Assembly: GCA_030549495.1 (NCBI GenBank)
Contig: JAUIRK010001006.1
Span: 827,501-891,500, forward strand
Length of the DNA: 64,000 nucleotides
Origin: Nectonema munidae
Lineage: Eukaryota; Nematomorpha; Nectonematoida; Nectonematidae
Reading direction: 5' to 3'
In this document: positions 21,518 to 31,862 of the stretch, one piece after another
Position numbering within the stretch: position 1 is the first letter of the stretch
How the letters are laid out: each line of letters starts with the position of its first letter
Made by a program: the position numbers and the translations under genes
Notes under the pieces: generated by a model
Databases searched by the model: none
What the model saw: only the letters and a program-made list of their open reading frames with translations
Told to the model about the DNA's origin: nothing

Positions 21518-22203
21518 GTCGGTGTGGGGAATCTAAGTTAAGACAAAAAAATCACAAAAGAACTAAAAAGATCAATACTACACAAATATTATAAAAAAAA
21601 CTAAAAATATTAAAAAAATGAATAAATATATCATAGGTGGATGGGGGCATAGAAAGTAGAACCTTAAAGTTGTAGTTAAAAATACTTGAAAATACAAGTA
21701 ATAGAAAATGGCTGTTAAAAATCAGAAGAATAAACAATTAGAGAAATCTAAAAAGAGGGTTGAAAACAGGCAAAAACATATGTGAGAATAGGAAAACAGA
21801 CTAATTAGATAAATAATTAGTAGTCGTAGTGAAACAGGCAACAATGAGTGTGAGATTTCTGGCTCACATGATACCCCCGCCTTTGAGCGGTTAATACCTT
21901 TATGGGGGACCTGTATTCCAGATAAAGTAATTTAAAGTTCATTTATACATACGCATGCATGTAGGTAAGCGCGAAATAATAAACAAAAAATCACATTTTA
22001 AGAAATATACATGTAAAATGCAGGGATAAAAACCGCAATGTTTAGTGTATGCAGTTTACCGCAGCTTCATGGCTGTTTTTAATTGATTTTCAAACAAAAT
22101 AACTATATCCATTTTCTGGTGTTGATTTCGTTTTAAAATCAATCAAAATCTGTCAAAAAGTAGAATCGTTAATTCAATAGTGGTTATATTTTTTGATTAA
22201 AAT
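21518..22203 (+). other. Non-coding tail of the Helitron
   Basis: AT-rich with no gene. It separates the helicase stop from the terminal repeat module; a CAGGCAACAATGAGTG/CCCCCGCCTTTGAGCGG GC-rich patch lies at 21836-21888. Confidence 0.4.
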
Positions 22204-22695
22204 CAATCAAACCCACCATACAACACCATTAGCAACTCATCAGGCCGTATAAAAAATACACACTACCAAAGATCCTGTTTCGCGAAACAAACACTCTAAA
22301 AATGATCCTATATTTCGAGAAAAAACACACTACCAAGGATCCTATGTTTCGAGCGCAGTGAGAAACACTGTTTCGACCGAAGCGAGAAACGACCACTGGA
22401 CCGGCTAGTATATATATATATTTCAACTATGCTGAATTCAGTGGTGATGTCCATTTTTTAATCAAAATTAATCAAACCAGTCTAAAAATTGATCTATATA
22501 TGACAGCTCATTTCAAAAAGGAACTTTATTTTAATTAAAGTTTTATCACATAAATCCCCATTTCAAGCATACTGGTAATGTTATATTTAATGGTATTTTT
22601 TTTATGAAAATCAACCCTGTCAAAAAATGATTATGATAGCCTAAGTCAAAATTAAATTTTTTTGAATATTTTTTGAAGTTTTTATACATATATAC

Positions 22696-25497
22696 TAGGG
22701 TGTACCACGCCATAAAGGTAAAAAATCAAGTTTTCATCAAGGAAGGGACATTTTACTCAATTTATATCATTTTTTAATATTGGTCCAGAAATTGCTCCAT
22801 GTCGTTTTTTTTCGCTTGCTGCTGTTAGGTTATGTTTTGACATGATTTTTTACGTTATGTTGTCTGGTACCACGAACTAATACGAGTATAATAGAATAGC
22901 AGGCTGAAAATTATCATTATATATTTTTGTAAGACACAATAAAGGTATTACTTTTATTCATGAAAACGTACATATATTTTTAATTGGCTGCATGTGACTT
23001 ATGATTGATAGCTGTTGTGCCTCGTTAATTTTTCATTGCATCAATGTCATATTATCTTTTCTTTTCATGCATTTAATCTTGACTCCTTTTTATTGATCAA
23101 TTTATTTTATATAATTTTGTGCATTTTTAGATACAAAGGTTTTATTTTTTCAGGAATTTTTAATTCTGTTTAATTTTGATTTAAACGAGCATATTGTTAT
23201 TTAAAGCATTAGTCAAGCTACTCTGCCCCAGAATGACATCAACAAGGGGCCGTGAAACTATTTTTCTTGTTCGCTTTCCTCGTGAAACTGATTTTGAAGA
23301 TTGTAAGCAACTCCCAAACCAGAAAAGTGTGTTGGAAAGGTTGTTTTATTATATCAATAAATTTAAAAAAACAATAAGTGAATCGTGTGGTCATGTGGCA
23401 GTGAAAGTTATCAAAATATGGGATATTGCAAGCCTGCCTACATCCCATAATTTATGAAAGACATTAAAAATTAAAGAAGAATGGAAAACGTCAAACAGGC
23501 ATACAAATCAAGAAGATGAGTTCTGTGTAGAATTAAATAGACTATTTGTTGCACATTCAGAATTTGCCTCCTTAATTCAAAATAAAGAAGATTTGGCTTT
23601 TCTTCAAGATCAAAAGGAACCAAGAAAAATGTTTATTGGAAAAGAAGACGAAGATTTCTCGAAAAAAAGCACAAAAAAGAGCAAAGAGGAATGAATATTG
23701 TAAGAAATGTGCTCAAGATAGTGAAACAATGATGAAAATGGCTGCAGTTGAAATGCAAGGCGATTCTCCTCCATCATCTTTCGACAGTGGAGATGATGAT
23801 GTCTTTGTGCTTGTTTGCACTTCTTCAACTTCAAGTTCGGCGCTTTCTTTGACATAGACCAAAAGTATTGAAGACCCAAAAAGGGTAATTGAAAGTACCG
23901 ATTTCATAGCAGCTTTAGATAGAACTGAAACATCCGCGAGGAAAGCCATGCATCTGGTAGCTCCTGCATTGATAGTTGCAGGGATTGACGTGGATAAAAT
24001 GACCCTGTCCACATCTTCTCTACATAGATCAAGAACCAAAGTGCGCTCGTCAGTTGCTCAAGAAATTAAAGATGCATTAATCCCTAATACTCCATTTCGA
24101 TGGGAATGCTGATGGAGGCAAATCCCCATTTCCAAAAAGATCGGCTTCCCATAGTAATATGAGGAAAAAATGTTGAAAAACTTCTTGCAACCCCAAGCTG
24201 TCACATGGAACTCATTGAAAAAAAAGTTCTGAAAGTATTACATGATTGGCCAGCTTGTTTGCGGGATTATATTTTGACACAACTGCAAGTAATACAGGAA
24301 ACCAAATAGGAGCATGTTCAATTATTCAGAATAGAATTGATCGCGGGTTGCTTTTTTTGCTTGCAGGCATCATATTCACGAACTAATGATTGCAGCAGTG
24401 TTCCATGTTTTCTTTGTTTCCAGGGGTCCAGCAGGTATTGCTATTTTCACTAGATTTAAAGCAAAATGGTCTGATATTCCGACGAGTTCTTTTCAATAAT
24501 TTGAACCCAATGATATTACTACTGATCTTCTTGACGAATGGGTTCTCTTAAAAAGAGAAGAGATTATTGTATTTTTAGAAGAAGAAATAGCAAAGCAACA
24601 GGTCCGAGATTATCGCGAATTCCTGGAAATATGCTTAATTTATATCGGCAAGCCACCGGTCTGAAAATTTAGATCTCCTGGGGCGTATCATAGAGGGATG
24701 GCAAAATGCATATATTGCCTCAAAATATATTTATTTAGGAGTAAATTTAAAATAACCATCTAGGAAGTTGAGAATTTCTATTTTCATTGTCACCATCTAT
24801 GTTAAAGCCTGGTTTACTTCTTCCCACGCAGCAAATGCTCCAGATCTTAAACTTTTGTGCATTTTGGAAGACTATCAAAAAGTTGATTGCAGTGACAGCT
24901 ACGGGTAAATTAAAGACATCTCTGGTACCTCAGTGAAGATTTAGCCCCATTGGCATTTTTTCTAACCTCATAAATCTAGAAAAAAAATGATGCTTAACAA
25001 TCTTCAAAATAAAAAACCTTTCAAGAGAAACCTTAGGCGCTTTGAAATGGAAGAGATGATGCAAGAGAGATCACAAAATTTTTTTCAAGCTTTAAAACTC
25101 CCTATTCATATATGGAAGGATCTTACAAGAATTGTTGGTAGTCTAAAAGTTGTAAACGATACAGCTGAAAGAGCAGTAGCATTGGCAACTGATTTTCACT
25201 CAATTCTCATCACGAAAGAAGAGGACAAACAATTTCTTTTCCAAGTACAAGCATCTATACTTAATTTCAATTTTTTTATTGAATAAATAGAGGCTTTTTT
25301 CATTCTTACTAGTGTTTGCCTTATGATATCTTACCCATATGTCTTGACATCTTTTTTAAGATTTTCAACCTCTTTGAGGGGTGGGTAAATATTTACTTTA
25401 AAACAAAAAATTTCGCAGATTATTTTTTTCTATAGGAGACACGATTTCACTAGTGCCCGTTATAAAAATAAAGCTTTTACTCTTTTGATACACCCTA
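22696..25497 (+). mobile_element. DNA transposon with TAGGG ends and 8-bp target duplication
   Basis: Left end TAGGGTGTACC at 22696 and right end GGTACACCCTA-like GATACACCCTA at 25497 form about 11-bp inverted ends. They are flanked on both sides by the identical 8-mer ATATATAC (22688-22695 and 25498-25505). The 8-bp duplication and TAGGG tip are typical of hAT-like elements. The interior holds a broken protein of a family I know only as an uncharacterised repeat-associated group (see next entry). Confidence 0.8.
23194..25286 (+). pseudogene. Uncharacterised transposase-like protein, broken
   Basis: In order on the + strand, over several frames: MTSTRGRETIFLVRFPRETD; SLPTSHN; an acidic/serine region at 23640-23850; a block reading ATPSCHMELIEKKVLKVLHDWPA; CRHHIHELMIAAVFHVFF near 24365; SRGPAGIAIFTRFKAKW; VRDYREFLEICLIYIG near 24610; the FRSPGAYHRGMAKCIYCLKI block near 24670; FIVTIYVKAWFTSSHA; and LKVVNDTAERAVALATDFHS at 25145-25200. 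The block order repeats in the second copy at 34.1-35.9 kb. CRHH-E and the D/N-containing VVND-AER block could be catalytic but this is inference. Numerous frame changes show it is dead. Confidence 0.65.
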
Positions 25498-25505
25498 ATA
25501 TATAC

Positions 25506-26910
25506 CCATTTCCAAGTATGTGTATGTAGAATTTAGTGGTGATGTTCATTTTTATTAAAAAGAAGAACTTTATTATTATTAAATACAATTTCACAATATA
25601 AAATGATGAATAAAAAAAAGCGATTGAAGTTAGTGTAAATCCAAAGGTTTATGCAAATCAATCAAACCTGTCAAAAAATTTATATAAGACAGCTAATGTC
25701 AAAATTAAATTTTTATTGAAATACTTATAAAAAGTTTTTACACATATATAACATTTTTAATCAAGCTAATTTAGGGATGATTCTCATTTTTTATGAAAAT
25801 CAATTAAACGTGTCAAAAAATCAATTATTTGTGAAATATAAACTTCAAAATAAATTCCACTTGAAATCATTCTCTGCGAATTATTAACTTGATTTATTTA
25901 ATGAACCAACTTTTGCTGTTTACCACATTCAAAATATTTCATTTGTGAGTAACATAGGTATCTCTTTAGGACCTCCATCGTTTTGACTACAAATTCGTTA
26001 ACGAGTCTCTACGGCATTTCTTCTATATCGTATACATTATGTAATTTTGCTACTCATTCTATGATCGTTTCTTGGTAGCTCCTTTCATAAAAAAATTATT
26101 TTCTGCAATTTGTATTTTTAAGCACTTTTTTGAACAGATTTTACAGGATCTCAAAGCAGCATTCTCATTAAACCGATCAGATTTAAGTTAAGTTAATTTT
26201 TTGTCTTCCCACAAATGGCTCTTTATGCTATTCTATTTCAAACAAATTTTTTAGAGATACAAAAAAATTAGCTCAAAATAAGTTTAAAATTTGTCATAAT
26301 AATTCATGCAATTTACAGATATACATAACATCCTTAGTGCTGATGAAATAATTAACAGGGGTCGGGTATGCGTTGAAAATTTAAATTTTATTACGAAAAA
26401 ATTACGGATCGGTTATGAAAGGAAAACTATAATTTAGATCTCTGGTGTAATGCCTCTCTTCCTTACTCTTTTCATCCTTTCTTAACCGTATGCCTGTTTT
26501 AGCGAGCAACATGCATAGTACATTTCTAGTTTTAGGATAATAAAGAATGCTTATTAATGTTAAGCATATACATCCAGCTAGCGTGCTTGCACAGATCCTT
26601 TATATGTTTACGACTGCATCTCTACATATGTGTAACTTCAACAACCCCTGAGGAATATTAGACAGTTAAGTTGAACAGATTTGAAAGAACTTCTCAATGT
26701 GTTACAAATTAGAAGCGTTGCATGATGAACCTTCTGTTTGAGTAACGCAAAGCACTTTTTCGCCAAAATAAGTGATATCAAAATTAAATACAGTTATTCT
26801 CTTTGTAGGTACCATTAATAGTGACGTTTTCAACCATGTTATTCATCATTTATAGTATGCTAGAAAAGGGAGAGATTTTGCTTACTGATAAGTAATTTGA
26901 AAAAAGCAGA
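25506..26910. other. No gene seen
   Basis: AT-rich intergenic sequence between the transposon and the presumed end of the GW182 transcript. No coding, RNA or repeat feature could be supported. Confidence 0.5.
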
Positions 26911-29389
26911 TAGTTTTGAAAAGTCTTTATTGAATAAAGATGACATTATACAAGTACATACAATGAAAATTATGTAACTTATAATATTGATATAAGTAAT
27001 TTACAATATTTATTAGTAAGTAATAATATCATAATTCAAAGCAATTCTATGATTAGTGGAGATTGTGATGATATATATATATATAAAATAAATTTCGCGT
27101 ATCTAAAATGAAAAGCAAAGCGCAAATATTATGATAAAGCTGCGAGCGATGAAACACGACGCTTACGATGATGATAATACATAAAGTAGGTGAAATAAGG
27201 TAGGATGTGGTAACGGTTTCACACAAGCTAATTAATTAACTGTGGGAAAAAGGCATTGGGGTATGGGTTAAAATAGACATAATACTACTATATCTTATAA
27301 GCATAAAATTTGTAGATACGCGAATAACAATAAAAGGACAGAAGTGGAATATGAAGCTTTTCTCTTTCTTTCTATTTACAGGTTACAAAAATAAGATGAA
27401 TACAAAATAATGAATATATGGAATGATTAAAAGAAAATATTTATCTAGGTTTACGTTACAATTTGCTGAGTTAATTGTGGTTAAGTCATCTACAGGTTCA
27501 AAGAAAGAGGAAAGATTGTCTATGTTTGGTAAAGTTAGAGTTGTTGGCAGAGAGGCAGATTTTGTAGTATGTTGTAAGTGAAACAAAAACACTGGGAGGA
27601 GATTAGAAAGCTTTTCAATCAATGCTCATCATGAAACACAAATTGCACAGAAGTCGGAGAAATATGAGCTTACATACATAGAAAACATAATAAAGAGCAG
27701 TAGTGTTAGAAAGGTACATGAAAAACAGATAATATATACTAAGAATGCAGCATTGAAAGCATTAATAATATTGTGGAGCTAATACGGGCAGCCTACTAAG
27801 AGGTAATTTTGAGATTTTAGAATGTGCAAATGATGAAGCATAGATCTCTTCTTTGTTCCATAGATATATACATCTATATAAGCTTATTATGTGTGCTAGA
27901 ATATATAATATACAATGCAAGAGGCTGTGATATATTAGGCGATTTTCTACAATAGTATTCACTTTAAGCATGAAGAAAATCTAATGAGCAAGGGTTAGGG
28001 TAAAAAAGTAGCAAAAATACGCTCCAGATTTTTGGCTAAGTTTAAAATACTTTACAAAATTCATAAAATATTAATATGAGTGTAAATGAAAGGCTAGATA
28101 CATGATCTTACAAGCACAAAATTGAGTAAAAGAAGAAATATGATGATTTTTGAAAGAGATATGCTCCATTCATAAAGGATACATAAAATATGTTCAAAGG
28201 GGGCATAAGAGATAAAAGACTTGATTATTCATCATTAAAATATTCAAATCATATTGTAGTTATTTGCATCATATGGAAATTGTTGAAGTAATATTGCAAT
28301 TAGTTATTGAGTTGGTTTAAAGGTAGTATTATTTTCAATAAAGTGGATATGTACAAGTATGCAATTTGTAATTAAGGAATAGAATTGTATGAAGAGGCTC
28401 TCGTCGCTTCATATAAAATGATCGTTTACCACCAATAAAAAGATGATAAAGAGATTTCGTAAATATATATATATATATATATATATAGAACAAAATTTCC
28501 TTTTTTTTTAATATTTTTCTACTGCATTATTTTAAATTTTTTAAGTGTGGATAAAAGATAAGAGAAAATGTACACAAACTTATTAATTTAAAAGCATAAT
28601 AAAAAAACATCAAATGAGAAGATGTCACAACTATTACTAATAACACTCAGGTAGGTAAAAAAGATAAAATATTTTTGGACAAATAATAATAATTGAAGAA
28701 TATAATTAAATTTAAATAAAACAAGTATGATTAATATCATATGATTCACTTTTGGCTTTTTTCAAAGCATTTAGCACAGCGTACAGAAGATAAATAATAT
28801 ATATAAATTTTTACTCACTACATTAATATATGTTAACAAAATAGTAAAATAATAAATACACAATAATATACACAGACTGGTATGAATATGAGCACATGTT
28901 TGTTGCAAAGGCTTTATGTTCAGATAAAATAATATAAATACAATACTGTCAATTGAGGCAAAAAATGGGCAGGTTCAAATACTGAACAATCCTGGAATAG
29001 ATCATAAATGTGTAAAAGTGATTGGGTTATAATCATCGATATTATTTTAAAGTGCATTATAACATTAAAATTGCTTTAAAAACATGGTAGATACGCACAA
29101 AAAGAAAAATAGAATGATTAGTGCGGCTAATAGGGTAGATGAAAGTGGTATGCTCTGAATTCCTGCAATCACAAGTTAAGGGAAGAGGCAATGGTGAATT
29201 AATGTTGTTGAGGCTAGACGCAAGTGAGATGTAAAAGGGAATGTTGTGTAAACATTGCAGTGTGTTGGAAAGGATAGAACTTTATACAGAGTAACAGGTA
29301 TCCTTATCACAAGAAATAGTAGTAATAAAAATGCAACAGTTGAAAGAGTGGTATAAAAAGAAGTTTGTTTATGGCGATGACAGAAACAT
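26910..29389 (-). other. gw: Presumed long 3' UTR of GW182
   Basis: From the GW182 stop codon down to an AATAAA signal (read on the - strand) at 26926-26931. It is AT-rich and lacks any other gene. It includes AT dinucleotide runs at 27071-27086 and 28462-28486 and the first copy of a 190-bp direct repeat at 28519-28708. Transcript length is inference; a nearer signal may be used. Confidence 0.35.
28519..28708. repeat. 190-bp direct repeat, copy 1
   Basis: Nearly identical to 31107-31296 in the same orientation; shared landmarks are TTTTTTAAGTGTGGATAAAA and ACATCAAATGAGAAGATGTC. Lies just past the last GW182 exon in gene order. Confidence 0.85.
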
Positions 29390-30663
29390 TCACAAGTTGT
29401 TGTTCAAGGAAGACGAAGGAGACAACCAAAAATTAGAAGCAGAAGTAACTTGCGAATTATTGTAAAATGGATACGAAGGAGGGTTGTTGATTAAATGCTG
29501 TCTCTGAAGAGGAGTCGCTTTGATGAAGTTAGTATTATTGTGGATATGATGGTTTGGGGTTGAGGGATTCAAGGGCATGACTGCGGCAGTAGACTCGAAT
29601 GGATTATTGTTGTTGGAAATGAGAAGTTGCTGTTGAGAAGAAGGCGGCACGTGGTAGGCAGCAGGGAGAGCACTGATATTGCCATTGCTTAGATTAGCAC
29701 CAATGAAATGCTGCAAAAACTTTTCAACTTCATTGACATCGAAAACGGTTTGTACGTAGAGGGTTGTGTTCCAGAGAACAATGCCATTTAAACTTTTTTC
29801 AGCACGCAACGCTTCTACTTTTGATGAATAGCATGCTATAGCAAAACCTGAAACAAGATTGAGGTAGAACGATTGTAAAGGTCCGTGCTGAAGGCACAAG
29901 GTTTTGAGGGTGGATGCATCAACTTGAGGCGTCAGATTGCGAAGAATGAGCCAAGTGTTGTTGTTGTTGAATGTAGTTGGCGAAGAGACATCATTCGAAG
30001 AAATTGCATGAAGCGGAAGTGGTGGATTGGAGTTAGGCATCGGCTGGAAACAAGAATATTGATGGAGCGGGGGATGTTGACTCTGCTGTTGCTGTTTCCA
30101 TGGATTACTCGCGTTAGTGGGAGGTGGGGCAAACCGAGTACAAAAGCGACTGCTGTAAGAGTCAGTGCCAGAAAGATTGAAATGATTTCTAGCTCTTCCT
30201 AGTTCATTTCCGCCATTGTTGCCTGCAATAGGAGTTAACAAAGAAGCTTGCAAAACGTTGCTATCATAGGGATAAGAAAAAAATCGCTTGCTATTTCTTT
30301 GCTCTTGGAAGAAGGAAGTGTTACTGCCTCGAGCACTATTACTATTACTGTTATTGTAATTTCCACTTAGATCGCTATTCCAACATAGATATTGCTCATT
30401 CAATGACTTAGTTCTGTTGCTTTGAGGCTGTTGAAGGTGAGAAGATTGAGTAGAAGAAACAAAAGTTCCACCTGCATTATTCACACCTGAACGATCGTAG
30501 CCAAGGCTAGAGCTGTTGAAGACCTTGCATTCTTTAAAAAAATTTGAGACGGGGTTACTGCTCAAAAAGTTAACAGGTGTGCTAGCACTGTCGCCTAGTT
30601 GATCATTCTGAAATTCAACCCCTTTCACTCCGTTCCAACCCGTACCAATCATTTCCTCGACTC
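29390..30663 (-). CDS. gw: GW182/TNRC6 last coding exon, RRM and C-terminal silencing domain
   Basis: GW182 binds Argonaute through Trp motifs and recruits deadenylases to repress miRNA targets in the cytoplasm. This exon opens at the acceptor CTTTACACAG (30664) with 2 bases that complete a Gly codon. It begins VEEMIGTGWNGVKG, a GW motif, then a long Ser/Asn/Gln-rich stretch with single Trp residues (LCWNSDLSG, NPWKQQQQ). The RRM is at 29708-29959: NTWLILRNLTPQVDASTLKT, LCLQHGPLQSFYLNL, the YSSKVEALRAEKSLNG block and WNTTLYVQTVF. It matches the atypical TNRC6 RRM (TWLVL-NLTPQIDGSTL; CMQHGPL; NTTI). The tail is Asn/Ser/Pro-rich and ends NFWLSPSSSLNNNL and stop at 29390. The + strand frame at 29885-30202 is antisense noise. 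Confidence 0.92.
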
Positions 30664-31421
30664 CTGTGTAAAGGAAAAAACGTGTTAAACAAGTAAAAAA
30701 GTAATGAAACACGACGCGAAAGTATTAGTAGTGATATATTTAAGTAAAGGGGATAAATTCTCTGAGATAAAATGTAAGTATAAGAAGAAATTATCATTTT
30801 ATCTATCTAAAAATTAGATACAGGATAAATTTCTTAGTTTTGATAAAACATTGAAAATTAATACATATAGCAAAAAATATATTATGCCATTTTTCAGAGA
30901 TGTATTAACCATGGATAACACAGAGCAAAATATCCAAAAAGAAATCAAAATTATCCAAAAAATGGGCATGATTCTTTATAAATAAAGTGTTGGCTGATAG
31001 TGTGAGAAATAAATTTTTCCTTTAACTTTAAAATTAATAACTAAAATTCTTACATGAAATTGAAAGATGCACTATAAAGAAAGTCATGAAATCTAATATT
31101 ATATAGAACTGCATTATTTCAAATTTTTTAAGTGTGGATAAAAGATAAGAGAAAATCTACACAAAATTATTAAATTAAAAGCATAATAAAAAAACATCAA
31201 ATGAGAAGATGTCACAACTATTACTAATAACACTCAGGTAGGCAAAATAAGATAAAATATTTTTGGACAAATAATAATAATTGAAGAATATTTCCTCAAA
31301 AAATTTAAAGTTTTAAAACTTAAAACTAGTTTTATTAGTTTTCAAGTTTTCAACTGAAACGATGTATACACTTTTTTACAAAATGTATACACTTTTTTTT
31401 GAAAATAAATAAAATAATAAC
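30664..31421 (-). other. gw: GW182 intron, 758 bp
   Basis: Donor GAAG|GTTATT at 31421, acceptor TTTACACAG at 30664, phase 1. It contains the second copy of the 190-bp direct repeat and nothing else recognisable. Confidence 0.7.
31107..31296. repeat. 190-bp direct repeat, copy 2
   Basis: Same orientation and about 95 % identity by eye to 28519-28708. The pair flanks the last GW182 exon. Confidence 0.85.
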
Positions 31422-31686
31422 CTTCTTTCTTAGTGGAGAATTGCTCATCAGAAATAGGGAGTGTCCATTGTTGAAGTCTGGAAGATGAATTCGAAATAGA
31501 AAAGAGTGCCTTATTTAGAGGTGAGCCAATAGCTCCAACACTTAAAGCAGACATCGCATGAGTGCTGAAAGCGGAAGAAATTCCCTTCGTTGTTGATGTT
31601 GTCGTTGAGTTGGAAGAATTGTTCGAGGCTACTGTCATTGGTAAAGAAATCGAGATAAATGTATAATCGAGGGAGTATGGCCGTAT
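31422..31686 (-). CDS. gw: GW182/TNRC6 internal exon
   Basis: Begins after the acceptor GCGTTAG (31687-31693), with a good branch site ACTAAC 30 bases upstream, as IRPYSLDYTFISISLPM. It continues into a Ser/Thr-rich stretch and SPLNKALFSISNSSSRLQQW followed by TLPISDEQFSTKKE. The S-R-L-x-Q-W-x-L-P block is shared with TNRC6 proteins between the Q-rich region and the RRM. The chosen acceptor starts in phase 0, matching the phase-0 donor of the 43609 exon; the 3' end (phase 1) matches the last exon. An alternative acceptor ATGACAG at 31633 is closer to a consensus but breaks the phase. Confidence 0.8.
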
Positions 31687-31862
31687 CTAACGCCACTCTT
31701 CAGATGAGTGTTAGTAGTTTAAATTTTCAACTTAAGGAAACGATGTATACTTTGCTGCCCATTCCCTAAACTTTTAACCTTAGATATTTTTATATAAACA
31801 ATATAAAATGAGCTACTTCTTGTTAAATAAAATGGATGGATGACCATTTTTTCATATGATGT

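Larger units (their letters stand above)
18930..22408 (+). mobile_element. Helitron with Rep/helicase and matching 3' terminus
   Basis: Contains partial Rep (18947-19678), the rest of Rep/linker and helicase (19709-21517), a 690-base non-coding tail, and a 3' end at 22204-22408 with ACCATACAACACCATTAGC, repeated GATCCT-A-TTTCG motifs and GGACCGGCTAG|T. This terminus is the same as in the short Helitrons, so it identifies the family that could move them. The 5' end is missing or replaced by the short copy 18610-18929. Confidence 0.7.

Noticed and set aside
29885-30202. 105-codon + strand frame
   Set aside because: Antisense of the GW182 RRM exon; basic, low-complexity, no splice or family support.
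31342-31421. Continuation of the GW182 exon frame beyond GAAG
   Set aside because: The translation turns into an aromatic, AT-driven peptide; the donor GAAG|GTTATT gives the phase needed by the next exon.
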